A DNA stretch of 10,200 nt, taken from assembly GCA_021821225.1 (NCBI GenBank), contig JAKACR010000081.1, positions 1 through 10,200 of the forward strand. Direction: 5' to 3'. This DNA is from Bacillota bacterium (GTDB lineage: Bacteria > Bacillota > Bacilli > Alicyclobacillales > SLC66). Shown here in pieces: positions 1 to 6,292 of this stretch (position 1 is its first letter; the number at the start of each line of letters is the position of its first letter). The notes below the pieces were generated by a model. It was given only the letters and a program-made list of their open reading frames with translations. It searched no databases and was not told the origin of the DNA. The translations under genes were made by a program, and so were the position numbers.

Positions 1-218
1 TAGCGCCGATGATCAAAAAAAGGTCATCCGGACCGCATCTCATTCGCCTGTGAACAAAAGAGGTGGTGAAAACGATTTCCAGGCTGTGCATGAGAAGTGA
101 ACCATGCGCATTCTGGAGTTTTTTCATGTTCAAGCTTACGCAGATACTGTCAAGGGAACATGAGCCCCTGTGCAGGCGATCTGATCCGCATGTCTCCAAA
201 GGGCAAGGAGGTTGGCAT
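1..218 (+). other. leader region upstream of the cluster
   Basis: No convincing gene lies here. A reading frame open to the lipoprotein gene extends back to a GTG at 63, but that would put about 50 unrelated residues ahead of a good signal peptide. Bases 8-28 can form a 7-bp stem (one G-T pair) around a loop of seven A residues, with no T-run after it. No confident -35/-10 pair was found; TTCATG (123-128) and TACTGT (145-150), 16 bases apart, are a poor match. If the cluster has its own promoter, this stretch is the likely place for it. Confidence 0.4.
205..211 (+). promoter_or_regulatory. ribosome binding site fixing the start of the sulfocyanin-like lipoprotein
   Basis: AAGGAGG stands 7 bases before the ATG at 219. 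It decides between that ATG and the upstream in-frame GTG at 63, because the ATG is followed at once by a lipoprotein signal peptide. Confidence 0.85.
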
Positions 219-749
219 ATGGGCAAAAGACTGTACACCGCTCTTGGCGCAACGGCGCTTTGCGCTGGACTTCTGAGCGGTTGTGGCACGCTGCAGACCA
301 TCGCCGTGCCGTGGCTTCGCGTGGACGCCGCCACAAAGACGGTGGACCTCACATTGAGCGCCGGGTCCAACTCCGTCAACGGGTATGCGAATTTTAACGG
401 CTACGCCAATGGGCAGATGACGATCCAGGTCCCTCTCGGTTACCGGGTGAACGTCATGTTCAACAACAAGGGCGGGATTCCGTTTGAATTCGGCGTGTAC
501 AACCAGTTTCAACAGCTTGCCTTCCAAGGGGCCGGTGTTTCTGTGCCGGCCATGTTGGCCAATGCAGGCGCCGGAGTCTTTCCGGGCCAGTCGGCCACAT
601 GGCATTTCACGGCTTCAAAAGTCGGCTCGTACCGGATCGAGAATCTGCTTGACCGCATCGACCAGCAGACTCGTCCAGAAAATTTTGGCATGTGGGTGCG
701 ATTCGATGTGGTCCACAGGGGCACTCCGCATGTGATGGTCAATAACTGA
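219..749 (+). CDS. sulfocyanin-like lipoprotein lacking copper ligands
   Basis: Predicted 176-residue lipoprotein. Residues 1-21 form a short signal peptide (Lys-Arg, then a hydrophobic stretch) ending in the lipobox LSGC, so Cys22 would carry the lipid and anchor the protein on the outer face of the membrane. The mature part resembles sulfocyanin, the archaeal and acidophile blue copper protein: NFNGYANG at 58-65, a VPLGYRVNVMF strand at 71-81, and a closing GMWV strand at 157-160. The copper site appears lost. The first ligand His (usually PH in this loop) is replaced within IPFEF (87-91). The Cys and second His that should precede GMW are absent, and the mature protein has no Cys apart from Cys22. 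Only the axial Met position remains. It therefore probably does not carry electrons and may be a structural or docking partner. It lies 16 bases before the cupredoxin gene. The fold assignment is from motif recall and fairly confident; the role is unknown. Confidence 0.8.
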   Translation: MGKRLYTALGATALCAGLLSGCGTLQTIAVPWLRVDAATKTVDLTLSAGSNSVNGYANFNGYANGQMTIQVPLGYRVNVMFNNKGGIPFEFGVYNQFQQLAFQGAGVSVPAMLANAGAGVFPGQSATWHFTASKVGSYRIENLLDRIDQQTRPENFGMWVRFDVVHRGTPHVMVNN

Positions 750-750
750 C

Positions 751-758
751 GAGGAGGG
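751..758 (+). promoter_or_regulatory. ribosome binding site selecting a GTG start for the cupredoxin
   Basis: GAGGAGGG stands 7 bases before GTG at 766. An ATG two bases earlier (764) is in another frame and opens only a 60-codon frame with no recognisable product, so the GTG is preferred. Confidence 0.8.
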
Positions 759-765
759 ACCGGAT

Positions 766-1422
766 GTGGACAAACAAGACAATCGCGACAATCGCGCGAA
801 TCCGCCCGCAGATGATGAACAGGTCGACTGGGATCGCCGCACGCTCATCCTTGGTTCCGGAATTGCGCTGTTCGTCGGTGCGGCGGCGCTTTTCGAGTCC
901 TCGAATATCGCCAAGGCGGCGTCAGCCATCGTCGGGTCGCCGGTAGATTCCGGTTTGACGACCGTGTACCAACAGGACTACTACTTCATCCCGAATCAGA
1001 TGACGTGGCGCGTGGGCACGCCCATGATCCTGCATATCCACAATTTGAGCGATGTGCATTTTCATGAAATGCAGATCGGACGCGGCGGATTTCAGACGGA
1101 TCCGAACGTGTTCAGCAATCTCAAGGTGCAGTTCAATGTGGACTTTTGGGACGGCGTTCCCGTCACCATCCTTGAAGCGAACATGGTTGACAATTTTGTG
1201 ACCAACAAGGCGCTGATCAAATCGGATGTTCCGACCGGTCCGTGGCTTCTCACCGGGGCGGGCAACGGCAATTTCAGCCCGACACTGTATCCGGGCGGGG
1301 ACATCAAACTGCAGTTCAATGTTCCGAACAAGCCCGGAATCTGGCAGTACGGGTGCTTTGTCCAGGGGTTCATCCATTGGAAAGACGGCATGCGGGGCAC
1401 CATCAACATTCTCAACGCATGA
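766..1422 (+). CDS. membrane-anchored or Tat-exported cupredoxin (type-1 copper protein)
   Basis: Predicted 218-residue blue copper protein acting outside the membrane. A charged N-terminus is followed by Arg24-Arg25 and a hydrophobic segment (27-43), then AKAASA (49-54). This could be a Tat signal with cleavage near Ala54, or an uncleaved anchor. The cupredoxin part runs from about 66 to 216. Candidate copper ligands are His98 or His100 in DVHFHEM, then Cys197, His204 and Met209 in GCFVQGFIHWKDGM. The spacing Cys-x6-His-x4-Met is two residues longer on the first side than rusticyanin's Cys-x4-His-x4-Met, and about 100 residues separate the first His from the Cys, which is long for the family. 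Placed directly before subunit II with its CuA centre, it is the best candidate for the oxidase's electron donor. It is unlikely to be a subunit II paralogue, since it has one Cys rather than the paired CuA cysteines. Starts at GTG. Confidence 0.82.
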   Translation: MDKQDNRDNRANPPADDEQVDWDRRTLILGSGIALFVGAAALFESSNIAKAASAIVGSPVDSGLTTVYQQDYYFIPNQMTWRVGTPMILHIHNLSDVHFHEMQIGRGGFQTDPNVFSNLKVQFNVDFWDGVPVTILEANMVDNFVTNKALIKSDVPTGPWLLTGAGNGNFSPTLYPGGDIKLQFNVPNKPGIWQYGCFVQGFIHWKDGMRGTINILNA

Positions 1423-1480
1423 ACTGCGCATGATCTGATTTTGTGAAATGTCAATTCTGTGAGAGAGGGGGCACACGCGG

Positions 1481-2290
1481 ATGGCGGACCTTGTGCTGTT
1501 TGGTGTCCTGTGGGTTGTGTTGAGCGTGATCGGCGAGATCGGGGTCAGCATCTGGGGACCGAACTTCTACTATTATCGCGCATCCATACAGGCCAATGAG
1601 GGACTGCACGCCAGCCTGTTCCTGATGCACGTCCTTGCGCCGATCTTCATCTTCGTGATGCTGATGTTGATTTTCGTGCCGCTGCGCTTCCGGAAGACTC
1701 CTGTGGGTCACGTGGTCAGGGGGAAGAAGGCGAGGTCTTATGTTCCCTACATCGCGATCTGGGTCACCGTGTCGATCGCCGTGAACCTGCTGTTTTTCCT
1801 GCATCCGACCACGTCGGCGGCCGAGAAGTTCTTCCAGGAGAACAATCCGAACAACCCGGTCAACAAAAACGCGCTCGTGATCGATGTCACCGCGCGCCAG
1901 TGGCAATGGTTTTTCAGTTACCCGCAATACGGCATCAACAGCGCGCAAAATGCCGCGGGCAACGATGTGCTGTACCTGCCCGTGAACCGCCCTGTGAAGT
2001 TCGTCCTGCGGTCTTATGATCCGGCGCACACGTACGCTCTGGGCGTCGACGTGATTCACTCCTTCTGGATTCCGGCGTTCGGCTTGAAAGAAGACGTGAT
2101 ACCGGGCGAGACGCGGTATGAATACGTCACGCCGACGAAAATCACGTCAACGGAGGTCAATCCGATGGTGCGGGTCCAGTGCGCCGAAGTCTGCGGTCCG
2201 GGGCATCCGTATATGTACGCGGCGGTTCACATCGTCAGCGCGACCGCTTTTTCGCAGTGGGCTGCGGCGCAGCATAAGGCGGGCAACTGA
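1481..2290 (+). CDS. coxB: cytochrome c oxidase-type subunit II with CuA site
   Basis: Subunit II of a haem-copper oxidase, 269 residues; it takes electrons from the external donor and passes them to subunit I. Hydrophobic segments lie at about 3-22, 42-68 and 87-107, so there may be one membrane segment more than the usual two. The external cupredoxin domain holds a full CuA set: His193 (VIHSFW), Cys234, Glu236, Cys238, His242 and Met245, in the classic order C-x3-C-x3-H-x2-M. The aromatic patch with Trp141 and Trp143 (RQWQWFF) matches the conserved electron-entry region. No haem-c domain follows, so this is not a caa3 fusion, and the complete CuA argues against a quinol oxidase. The Glu that normally opens the K-channel in the helix before the external domain seems absent (RSYVPYIAIW, 85-94). 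A strong purine-rich site (1461-1471) precedes the ATG, and 38 bases separate it from subunit I. Confidence 0.95.
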   Translation: MADLVLFGVLWVVLSVIGEIGVSIWGPNFYYYRASIQANEGLHASLFLMHVLAPIFIFVMLMLIFVPLRFRKTPVGHVVRGKKARSYVPYIAIWVTVSIAVNLLFFLHPTTSAAEKFFQENNPNNPVNKNALVIDVTARQWQWFFSYPQYGINSAQNAAGNDVLYLPVNRPVKFVLRSYDPAHTYALGVDVIHSFWIPAFGLKEDVIPGETRYEYVTPTKITSTEVNPMVRVQCAEVCGPGHPYMYAAVHIVSATAFSQWAAAQHKAGN

Positions 2291-2309
2291 CGGTACGGTG
2301 GCCGTCACA

Positions 2310-2321
2310 GGAGAAGGAGGG
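2310..2321 (+). promoter_or_regulatory. ribosome binding site selecting the GTG start of subunit I
   Basis: GGAGAAGGAGGG ends 7 bases before GTG at 2329. A second GTG two bases upstream (2327) is out of frame. Confidence 0.8.
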
Positions 2322-2328
2322 AATACGT

Positions 2329-4194
2329 GTGAGAAATCTGGCTGCAGACGCACTTCCAGTGCGCCGAAAAAGGCCCCTTCCGCCCATTATTCGCGGCCTG
2401 TTGTGGGGGACGGTGGCATTTCTGCTCGTCAATGTATTGGTAAGTTATATTTTGGATCCCGGCTATGGCACGCCGTTTATCACGCAGCCGTCGGTCGTCT
2501 TCGCGTGGCTGGCCGGAACGGCCGGATGGCTGCTTGGCATCGGCGCGTGGGAGAATGTCGTGTTGCCCGCCTTCGGCGTCGATGTGCCGGTCCGCCAGTC
2601 GCGCGGCTGGAGAAAGTATTTCGAGTACAACATGAATCACAAGGTCATCGGCATTCAGTACCTCATCTCGTCGACAGGCGGATTTTTTATCGCCGGGTTT
2701 GCCGCCATGCTGATGCGCTTGCAATTGATGTCGCACAACCTGTGGGTCTTCCCGCACCCGGACCAGTATCTGACGACCGTTGGCATCCACGGGACGATCA
2801 TGATGTTTTCCGTCGGGACGGTGGCTTTGGTCGGCGGGCTCGGTAACTACCTGGTTCCGATGATGATCGGTTCGAACCATTCCGCTTTTCCGCGCATGTC
2901 CGCCCTGAGCGTCTGGCTCGTTCCGCTCGGCATTCTCACGGTGGCGTTCAGTCCGCTGCTCGGGACGTGGACGACTGGCTGGCGGGGTTATGAGCCGCTC
3001 GCCATGAACGACAATAACGGGATTCTCTTTTACTATCTCGGCGTGTTCGCCCTCACGCTGTCGTCGCTGCTTGTGTCGCTGAATCTCGCGTCAACCATCC
3101 TGTTCAAGAGGACGCAGGGACTGACGTGGAACCGCCTGCCTATGTTCTGCTGGGGAATTCTCACGGTCAGCCTGCTGAACATCATCTGGCTGCCGGAGAT
3201 CCAGCTCACGTTTGTCATGGCCCTGCTCGACCGCGTTGTTCCGCTGCCGTTTTTCACCGCGGTGGGCAGCCCGATGACGTATCTTGAGCTGTTCTGGCTG
3301 TTCGGCCATCCGGAGGTGTACATCGTCGTCGTTCCGGCCTTTGCTCTCTGGATGGAACTGATGCCCGTCATGGCGCGCAAGCCGTTGTTTGCGCGTGAAT
3401 GGGGCATCATCGGGTTGATTCTCGTCATGATGCTATCAGGTTTCGTCTGGGCGCACCACATGTTCACCAACATGCGGTATTCCGAGATGTTGCCCTTCTC
3501 GTTTTTCACGGAGATGATCTCGATTCCGACTGGCTTTGCTTACATGGTCGTGCTCGGGACGCTCTGGCGCTCGCGCTTCAAGCTCACGGTGCCGTCCCTG
3601 CTGCTGCTCATGAGCATGTTCAACTTCCTGATTGGCGGCGTGACAGGTGTGTTCAACGCCGATCCGATCATCGACCTGCAGTTGCACGACACGTTCTTCG
3701 TCGTCGGCCACTTCCACTTCACCATTATCGGCGGCATGGTGTTCACGTGGTTGGCCGCCATGTACTACTGGCTGCCCAAGTTCTCCGGCCGCACATACAA
3801 CCCCAAAATGGGCGTGCTCGGAGCCATCTGGATCTTCATCGGATTCGACGGCGCCTTCAGTCTCATGTTCCTGGCCGGGATGCAGGGCATGAACCGCTGG
3901 GTTCCCGTCTATCCGCCGTACCTGCAGCCGATCAACGACGTAATTTCCATTTTCGCCTTCATTCTCGGCCTCGGCTTCCTGTTCAATCTCCTGCACATCG
4001 CATGGGCGATGAAATCCGGACCGAAGGTGGCGGAGAATCCCTGGAAAGCAAAAACGCTCGAATGGCTCACGACGTCGCCGCCCGCGCCAGATTCCTTTGC
4101 CGCCGCGCCCGTCGTGACGGGATCGTTCTACGATTATGACGACGATCTGCCGCCCGAGACTCCGCTGCCCGCGCCCGGAGGCGTGCCCCTGTGA
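2329..4194 (+). CDS. coxA: haem-copper oxidase subunit I with N-terminal two-helix extension
   Basis: Catalytic subunit reducing oxygen to water, 621 residues. Metal ligands are complete: His154 and His463 for the low-spin haem, His461 for the high-spin haem, and His327, His376 and His377 for CuB. Tyr331 (HPEVY, 327-331) is the residue cross-linked to the CuB His in this family. The His453-Asp454 pair and Arg523 near the haem propionates are kept. HPEVY marks an A1-type active site, but channel residues differ: the D-channel Asp is His184 (GSNHSAFPRM), the next Asn is Ser191, and the K-channel Lys is Ala404 (IPTGFAYM), with an extra Glu395 and Tyr405 in that helix. About 103 residues with two hydrophobic segments (21-41 and 55-72) precede the usual first helix (NHKVIG, 103-108). 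The C-terminal tail is Pro- and Asp-rich and hydrophilic. No subunit III is fused. Identity is certain; the haem type and the proton route are not. Confidence 0.97.
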   Translation: MRNLAADALPVRRKRPLPPIIRGLLWGTVAFLLVNVLVSYILDPGYGTPFITQPSVVFAWLAGTAGWLLGIGAWENVVLPAFGVDVPVRQSRGWRKYFEYNMNHKVIGIQYLISSTGGFFIAGFAAMLMRLQLMSHNLWVFPHPDQYLTTVGIHGTIMMFSVGTVALVGGLGNYLVPMMIGSNHSAFPRMSALSVWLVPLGILTVAFSPLLGTWTTGWRGYEPLAMNDNNGILFYYLGVFALTLSSLLVSLNLASTILFKRTQGLTWNRLPMFCWGILTVSLLNIIWLPEIQLTFVMALLDRVVPLPFFTAVGSPMTYLELFWLFGHPEVYIVVVPAFALWMELMPVMARKPLFAREWGIIGLILVMMLSGFVWAHHMFTNMRYSEMLPFSFFTEMISIPTGFAYMVVLGTLWRSRFKLTVPSLLLLMSMFNFLIGGVTGVFNADPIIDLQLHDTFFVVGHFHFTIIGGMVFTWLAAMYYWLPKFSGRTYNPKMGVLGAIWIFIGFDGAFSLMFLAGMQGMNRWVPVYPPYLQPINDVISIFAFILGLGFLFNLLHIAWAMKSGPKVAENPWKAKTLEWLTTSPPAPDSFAAAPVVTGSFYDYDDDLPPETPLPAPGGVPL

Positions 4195-4339
4195 CGGACG
4201 ACTGGCCGGGAATTCGCTGGACCGCTAGTTCCTCTTTGCTCGTCGCGAGTTTTGCGCAGCGGTGTCATAAAAGGAACAAAAAGGTGCTGAAAGCAAAAAG
4301 TGGATCCGTATTTCAAGATCCGATCCTGGAGGTGGGCGT
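4195..4339 (+). other. intergenic gap between subunits I and III
   Basis: This 145-base gap is large for the cluster and less GC-rich than its surroundings. GTTCCTCTTT (4228-4237) can pair imperfectly with AAAAGGAAC (4269-4277), enclosing a small CTCG-TCG-CGAG hairpin (4239-4249). There is no T-run after it, so it does not read as a terminator. GATCCG occurs twice (4303-4308 and 4317-4322). No clear promoter was seen. GGAGGTG at 4328-4334 is the ribosome binding site for the next gene. Confidence 0.4.
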
Positions 4340-4918
4340 ATGCAGGCGACGCAGCGATTGACCACGGCGAGCAGTGAGGCGGATATCGACCGCCAGATTG
4401 AACAACGCAAGTCGCGCGGGGCGTTTGGTCTGTTTATCTTCAGCATGGCCGTCCCGTATTTCGTGATCATCAATGTGCGTTATCTGATGGTTGACACCTA
4501 TGTGCCGTCCCGTCTCGATCAGGTGACAGGCGGAATTGAGACGGCGCTCATGCTGCTCTCCGCCCTGGCGGCGATTGGCGCGACCAGGGCGGCGCGCGGA
4601 TTGAACGCGCGCGCCTATCGTGCGAGTGTTGCGGCCGCTCTGGCCGGGGGACTTGTGGCGACATTGATGATGCTCTACGAGATGTGGTACCACCCGATGA
4701 ATCCGATGTCGCACTTTGGCGAGACATTCCTCGTATCGATCGGTCTGGCCATCGTGATCAATCTGGCGTCGCTGCTCACCTTGCTCGCGGGGCGGGCGCG
4801 CAGCGGGCGCAAAGGCATCACCGGCGAGACGCTCACGAGCTTTGAACTGCCCGCATGGTTCTGGGTCTTTGCCACCGCGGGATGGATCGCCCTGTATATC
4901 GAGCTGTACTTCCTGTGA
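4340..4918 (+). CDS. coxC: haem-copper oxidase subunit III
   Basis: Predicted 192-residue membrane protein with about five hydrophobic segments (roughly 28-48, 62-82, 97-113, 128-148 and 171-191), the size and layout of bacterial subunit III. Sequence likeness is modest: SRGAFGLFIFSM (25-36) fits the family's SxxGxWxFxxSE start of helix, though the acidic residue is missing. The segments MSHFGETFLVSIGLAIVI (about 123-140) and ELPAWFWVFATAGWIALY (about 169-186) fit the later helices, where the usual His residues are also missing. Subunit III generally stabilises subunit I and helps proton uptake into the D-channel. Here the channel's entry Asp is absent, so loss of the polar residues in this subunit may be connected. 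The call rests on position after subunit I, helix count and these partial matches. Confidence 0.82.
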   Translation: MQATQRLTTASSEADIDRQIEQRKSRGAFGLFIFSMAVPYFVIINVRYLMVDTYVPSRLDQVTGGIETALMLLSALAAIGATRAARGLNARAYRASVAAALAGGLVATLMMLYEMWYHPMNPMSHFGETFLVSIGLAIVINLASLLTLLAGRARSGRKGITGETLTSFELPAWFWVFATAGWIALYIELYFL

Positions 4919-4964
4919 GTCCGCGAATGGCCGTTGGATAAACTCTGATCTGGGGGTGTGGACG

Positions 4965-5183
4965 ATGAGCAACGGTTTTTGGCCGACACTTCCCATCGTG
5001 ATCCCGAAAAGTCCGGGGATCGCCCTGTGGTGGGATATCGTATTCTGGTTGTTCCAGGCTGTGGTGATGACGACGCTGCTCGTTGTTCTGCGCAAGTGGG
5101 CGCTGGGTGTGGACCGTTTGCGTTCCGGCAAGGCATCGCCGCCAAAGGTGACCCCGGGAAGCGGGCAGTCGCTCGATCAATAA
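4965..5183 (+). CDS. small single-helix membrane protein, candidate oxidase subunit IV
   Basis: Predicted 72-residue protein with one hydrophobic segment (about 20-42, IALWWDIVFWLF onward) and a basic, proline- and glycine-containing tail. Its place right after subunit III matches the small fourth subunit found in many bacterial oxidases, including coxD of the Acidithiobacillus rus operon, but such proteins are too short to match by sequence. The start is the ATG at 4965, with GGGGGTG about 8 bases upstream. A frame open back to 4842 exists but overlaps subunit III. The final base of the TAA stop is also the first base of a long perfect hairpin. Real gene likely; role inferred from position only. 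Confidence 0.68.
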   Translation: MSNGFWPTLPIVIPKSPGIALWWDIVFWLFQAVVMTTLLVVLRKWALGVDRLRSGKASPPKVTPGSGQSLDQ

Positions 5184-5220
5184 CAACCATGTGTGCAAAC
5201 GTGATTGCACACATGGTTGT
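5183..5220 (+). other. 16-bp perfect inverted repeat (stem-loop) after the oxidase structural genes
   Basis: Bases 5183-5198 (ACAACCATGTGTGCAA) pair without mismatch with 5205-5220 around the 6-base loop ACGTGA. The left arm begins at the last base of the stop codon of the 72-residue gene. No T-run follows on either strand, so a standard intrinsic terminator is unlikely. A hairpin this strong could protect the 3' end of the oxidase mRNA, mark a processing point that sets subunits apart from assembly factors, or be a binding site for a dimeric regulator. Confidence 0.85.
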
Positions 5221-5255
5221 ACGGAGCCGCCGTGAAGATGAGAGTCCATCTGCGA

Positions 5256-5298
5256 TCGAGCGTTCAGGACTTCCGCCGGACGCTCGACCCACCGGCGG
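5256..5298 (+). promoter_or_regulatory. competing stem-loops upstream of ctaB
   Basis: TCGAGCGT (5256-5263) pairs perfectly with ACGCTCGA (5280-5287), and CCGCCGG (5273-5279) pairs perfectly with CCGGCGG (5292-5298). The two stems interlock, so they would compete or form a pseudoknot; only 4 bases join the last two arms, which makes exclusion likelier. They sit in a 183-base gap before ctaB. GC-rich DNA makes short stems by chance, so any regulatory role is tentative. Confidence 0.3.
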
Positions 5299-5366
5299 CA
5301 AAACCGCGTCATTGCCGGATTGCGCAAAGTGAGTGTCTGTCATGTGGTGCGAGAGGATGGTCTTCG

Positions 5367-6278
5367 ATGGCTGGATTGGATGAAGCGCTTGTTTCCGAGT
5401 CGCGTGTCGCGGGGCTGCTGTCCGTCATCAACGCGTACGTGGAGTTGACTAAACCAAAGATCATGCTGTTTTTGCTGTTGACCGCCTACTGTGCGATGGT
5501 GGTCGCGCACAAGGGATTGCCGGGCGTCGCTGTCACGCTGTCCGCCCTGTTCGGATTGGCCCTGTCCACGGGTGGGGCCGCCGCGTTCAACATGTGGTAT
5601 GACCGCGACATCGACGCGGTCATGAAGCGAACGGAGGGCAGGCCCATCCCAGCTGGCAAGATCCCGTCCGCAAATGCACTGTGGTTCAGTTTTATCCTGT
5701 TCGCTCTCTCGGTCGTTTGGTTCGGACTCATCGTCAACTGGTTGGCTGCGCTGTTGTCCGCTGCGGGATTTGTGTATTACACGCTTGTCTACACCGTATT
5801 CCTGAAGCGTCGCACCCCGCAGAACATCGTGATCGGCGGCGGTGCGGGCGCATTTCCGCCGCTGATCGGCTGGGCCGCGGTGACAGGGCACGTCGGGTTG
5901 CCCGCCATTCTTATGTTCCTCATCATCTTTCTTTGGACGCCGCCGCATTTTTGGGCTTTGGCGCTGTTTCGCCACGACGACTACAAGCGTGCGAACATTC
6001 CCATGATGCCCGTGGTGAAAGGCGAAGGATCGACCAAGCGCCAGATGGCGGTCTATACGTTCCTGTTGTCCATTGTGAGCCTGCTCTTGTACTGGACGGG
6101 CGCGGTCGGCGTCACGTATGTGTGGATTGCGGGAATTCTCGGCTTGGCGTTCATGGTGCATTCCATGTTCGTTCTGGAGGAAAAACTGCCCAATGCGAAG
6201 TGGGCGCGCAAGACCTTCTTTTTCTCGCTGCTCTATCTAGGCGTGCTGTTTCTCGGCATGGTTACCAATGTGACTTGA
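5367..6278 (+). CDS. ctaB: protohaem IX farnesyltransferase (haem O synthase)
   Basis: Transfers the farnesyl group of farnesyl diphosphate to haem B, making haem O, the first step to haem A or O for the oxidase. It is 303 residues, the normal size, and is a polytopic UbiA-family membrane enzyme. The first Asp-rich motif is N75-x3-D79-x3-D83, followed by the RTEGRPIPAG signature (88-97). The second conserved region begins WTPPHFWALAL (190-200) and continues with Asp204-Asp205 and NIPMMPVVKG (210-219). The ATG at 5367 is chosen because the family starts close to the ELTKPKI stretch (26-32) and GAGAGG lies 10 bases upstream; the frame is open back to 5205 but that part is unlike the family. Its stop overlaps the next gene's ribosome binding site. 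No haem A synthase (CtaA) is in the window, so the final haem type cannot be read here. Confidence 0.97.
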   Translation: MAGLDEALVSESRVAGLLSVINAYVELTKPKIMLFLLLTAYCAMVVAHKGLPGVAVTLSALFGLALSTGGAAAFNMWYDRDIDAVMKRTEGRPIPAGKIPSANALWFSFILFALSVVWFGLIVNWLAALLSAAGFVYYTLVYTVFLKRRTPQNIVIGGGAGAFPPLIGWAAVTGHVGLPAILMFLIIFLWTPPHFWALALFRHDDYKRANIPMMPVVKGEGSTKRQMAVYTFLLSIVSLLLYWTGAVGVTYVWIAGILGLAFMVHSMFVLEEKLPNAKWARKTFFFSLLYLGVLFLGMVTNVT

Positions 6279-6292
6279 GGGAGTGTGACGAT

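Noticed and set aside
8..28. Hairpin with seven-A loop at the window start
   Set aside because: The stem is 7 bp with a G-T pair and no T-run follows; too weak to call a terminator of an upstream gene.
63..218. N-terminal extension of the lipoprotein gene from a GTG at 63
   Set aside because: The ATG at 219 has AAGGAGG at ideal spacing and opens directly into a lipoprotein signal peptide, which an extension would bury.
922..1551. Long open frames on the minus strand opposite the cupredoxin and oxidase genes
   Set aside because: They are His-, Arg- and Asp-rich shadows of GC-rich coding DNA, without ribosome binding sites, and lie opposite well-identified genes.
4228..4282. Possible terminator between subunits I and III
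   Set aside because: The pairing is imperfect, the loop is about 30 bases, and A residues rather than T residues follow the right arm.
4191..4361. 56-codon frame from a GTG overlapping the stop of subunit I, with GGAGG 9 bases upstream
   Set aside because: The product has no hydrophobic segment or recognisable pattern, overlaps the start of subunit III by 22 bases, and reads like translated intergenic DNA.
5273..5298. H-type pseudoknot before ctaB
   Set aside because: Only 4 bases would have to span an 8-bp stem, which is too short; mutually exclusive stems are likelier.
5205..5366. Upstream extension of ctaB
   Set aside because: The extra residues are unlike the family, include half of a perfect hairpin, and lack a suitable ribosome binding site.
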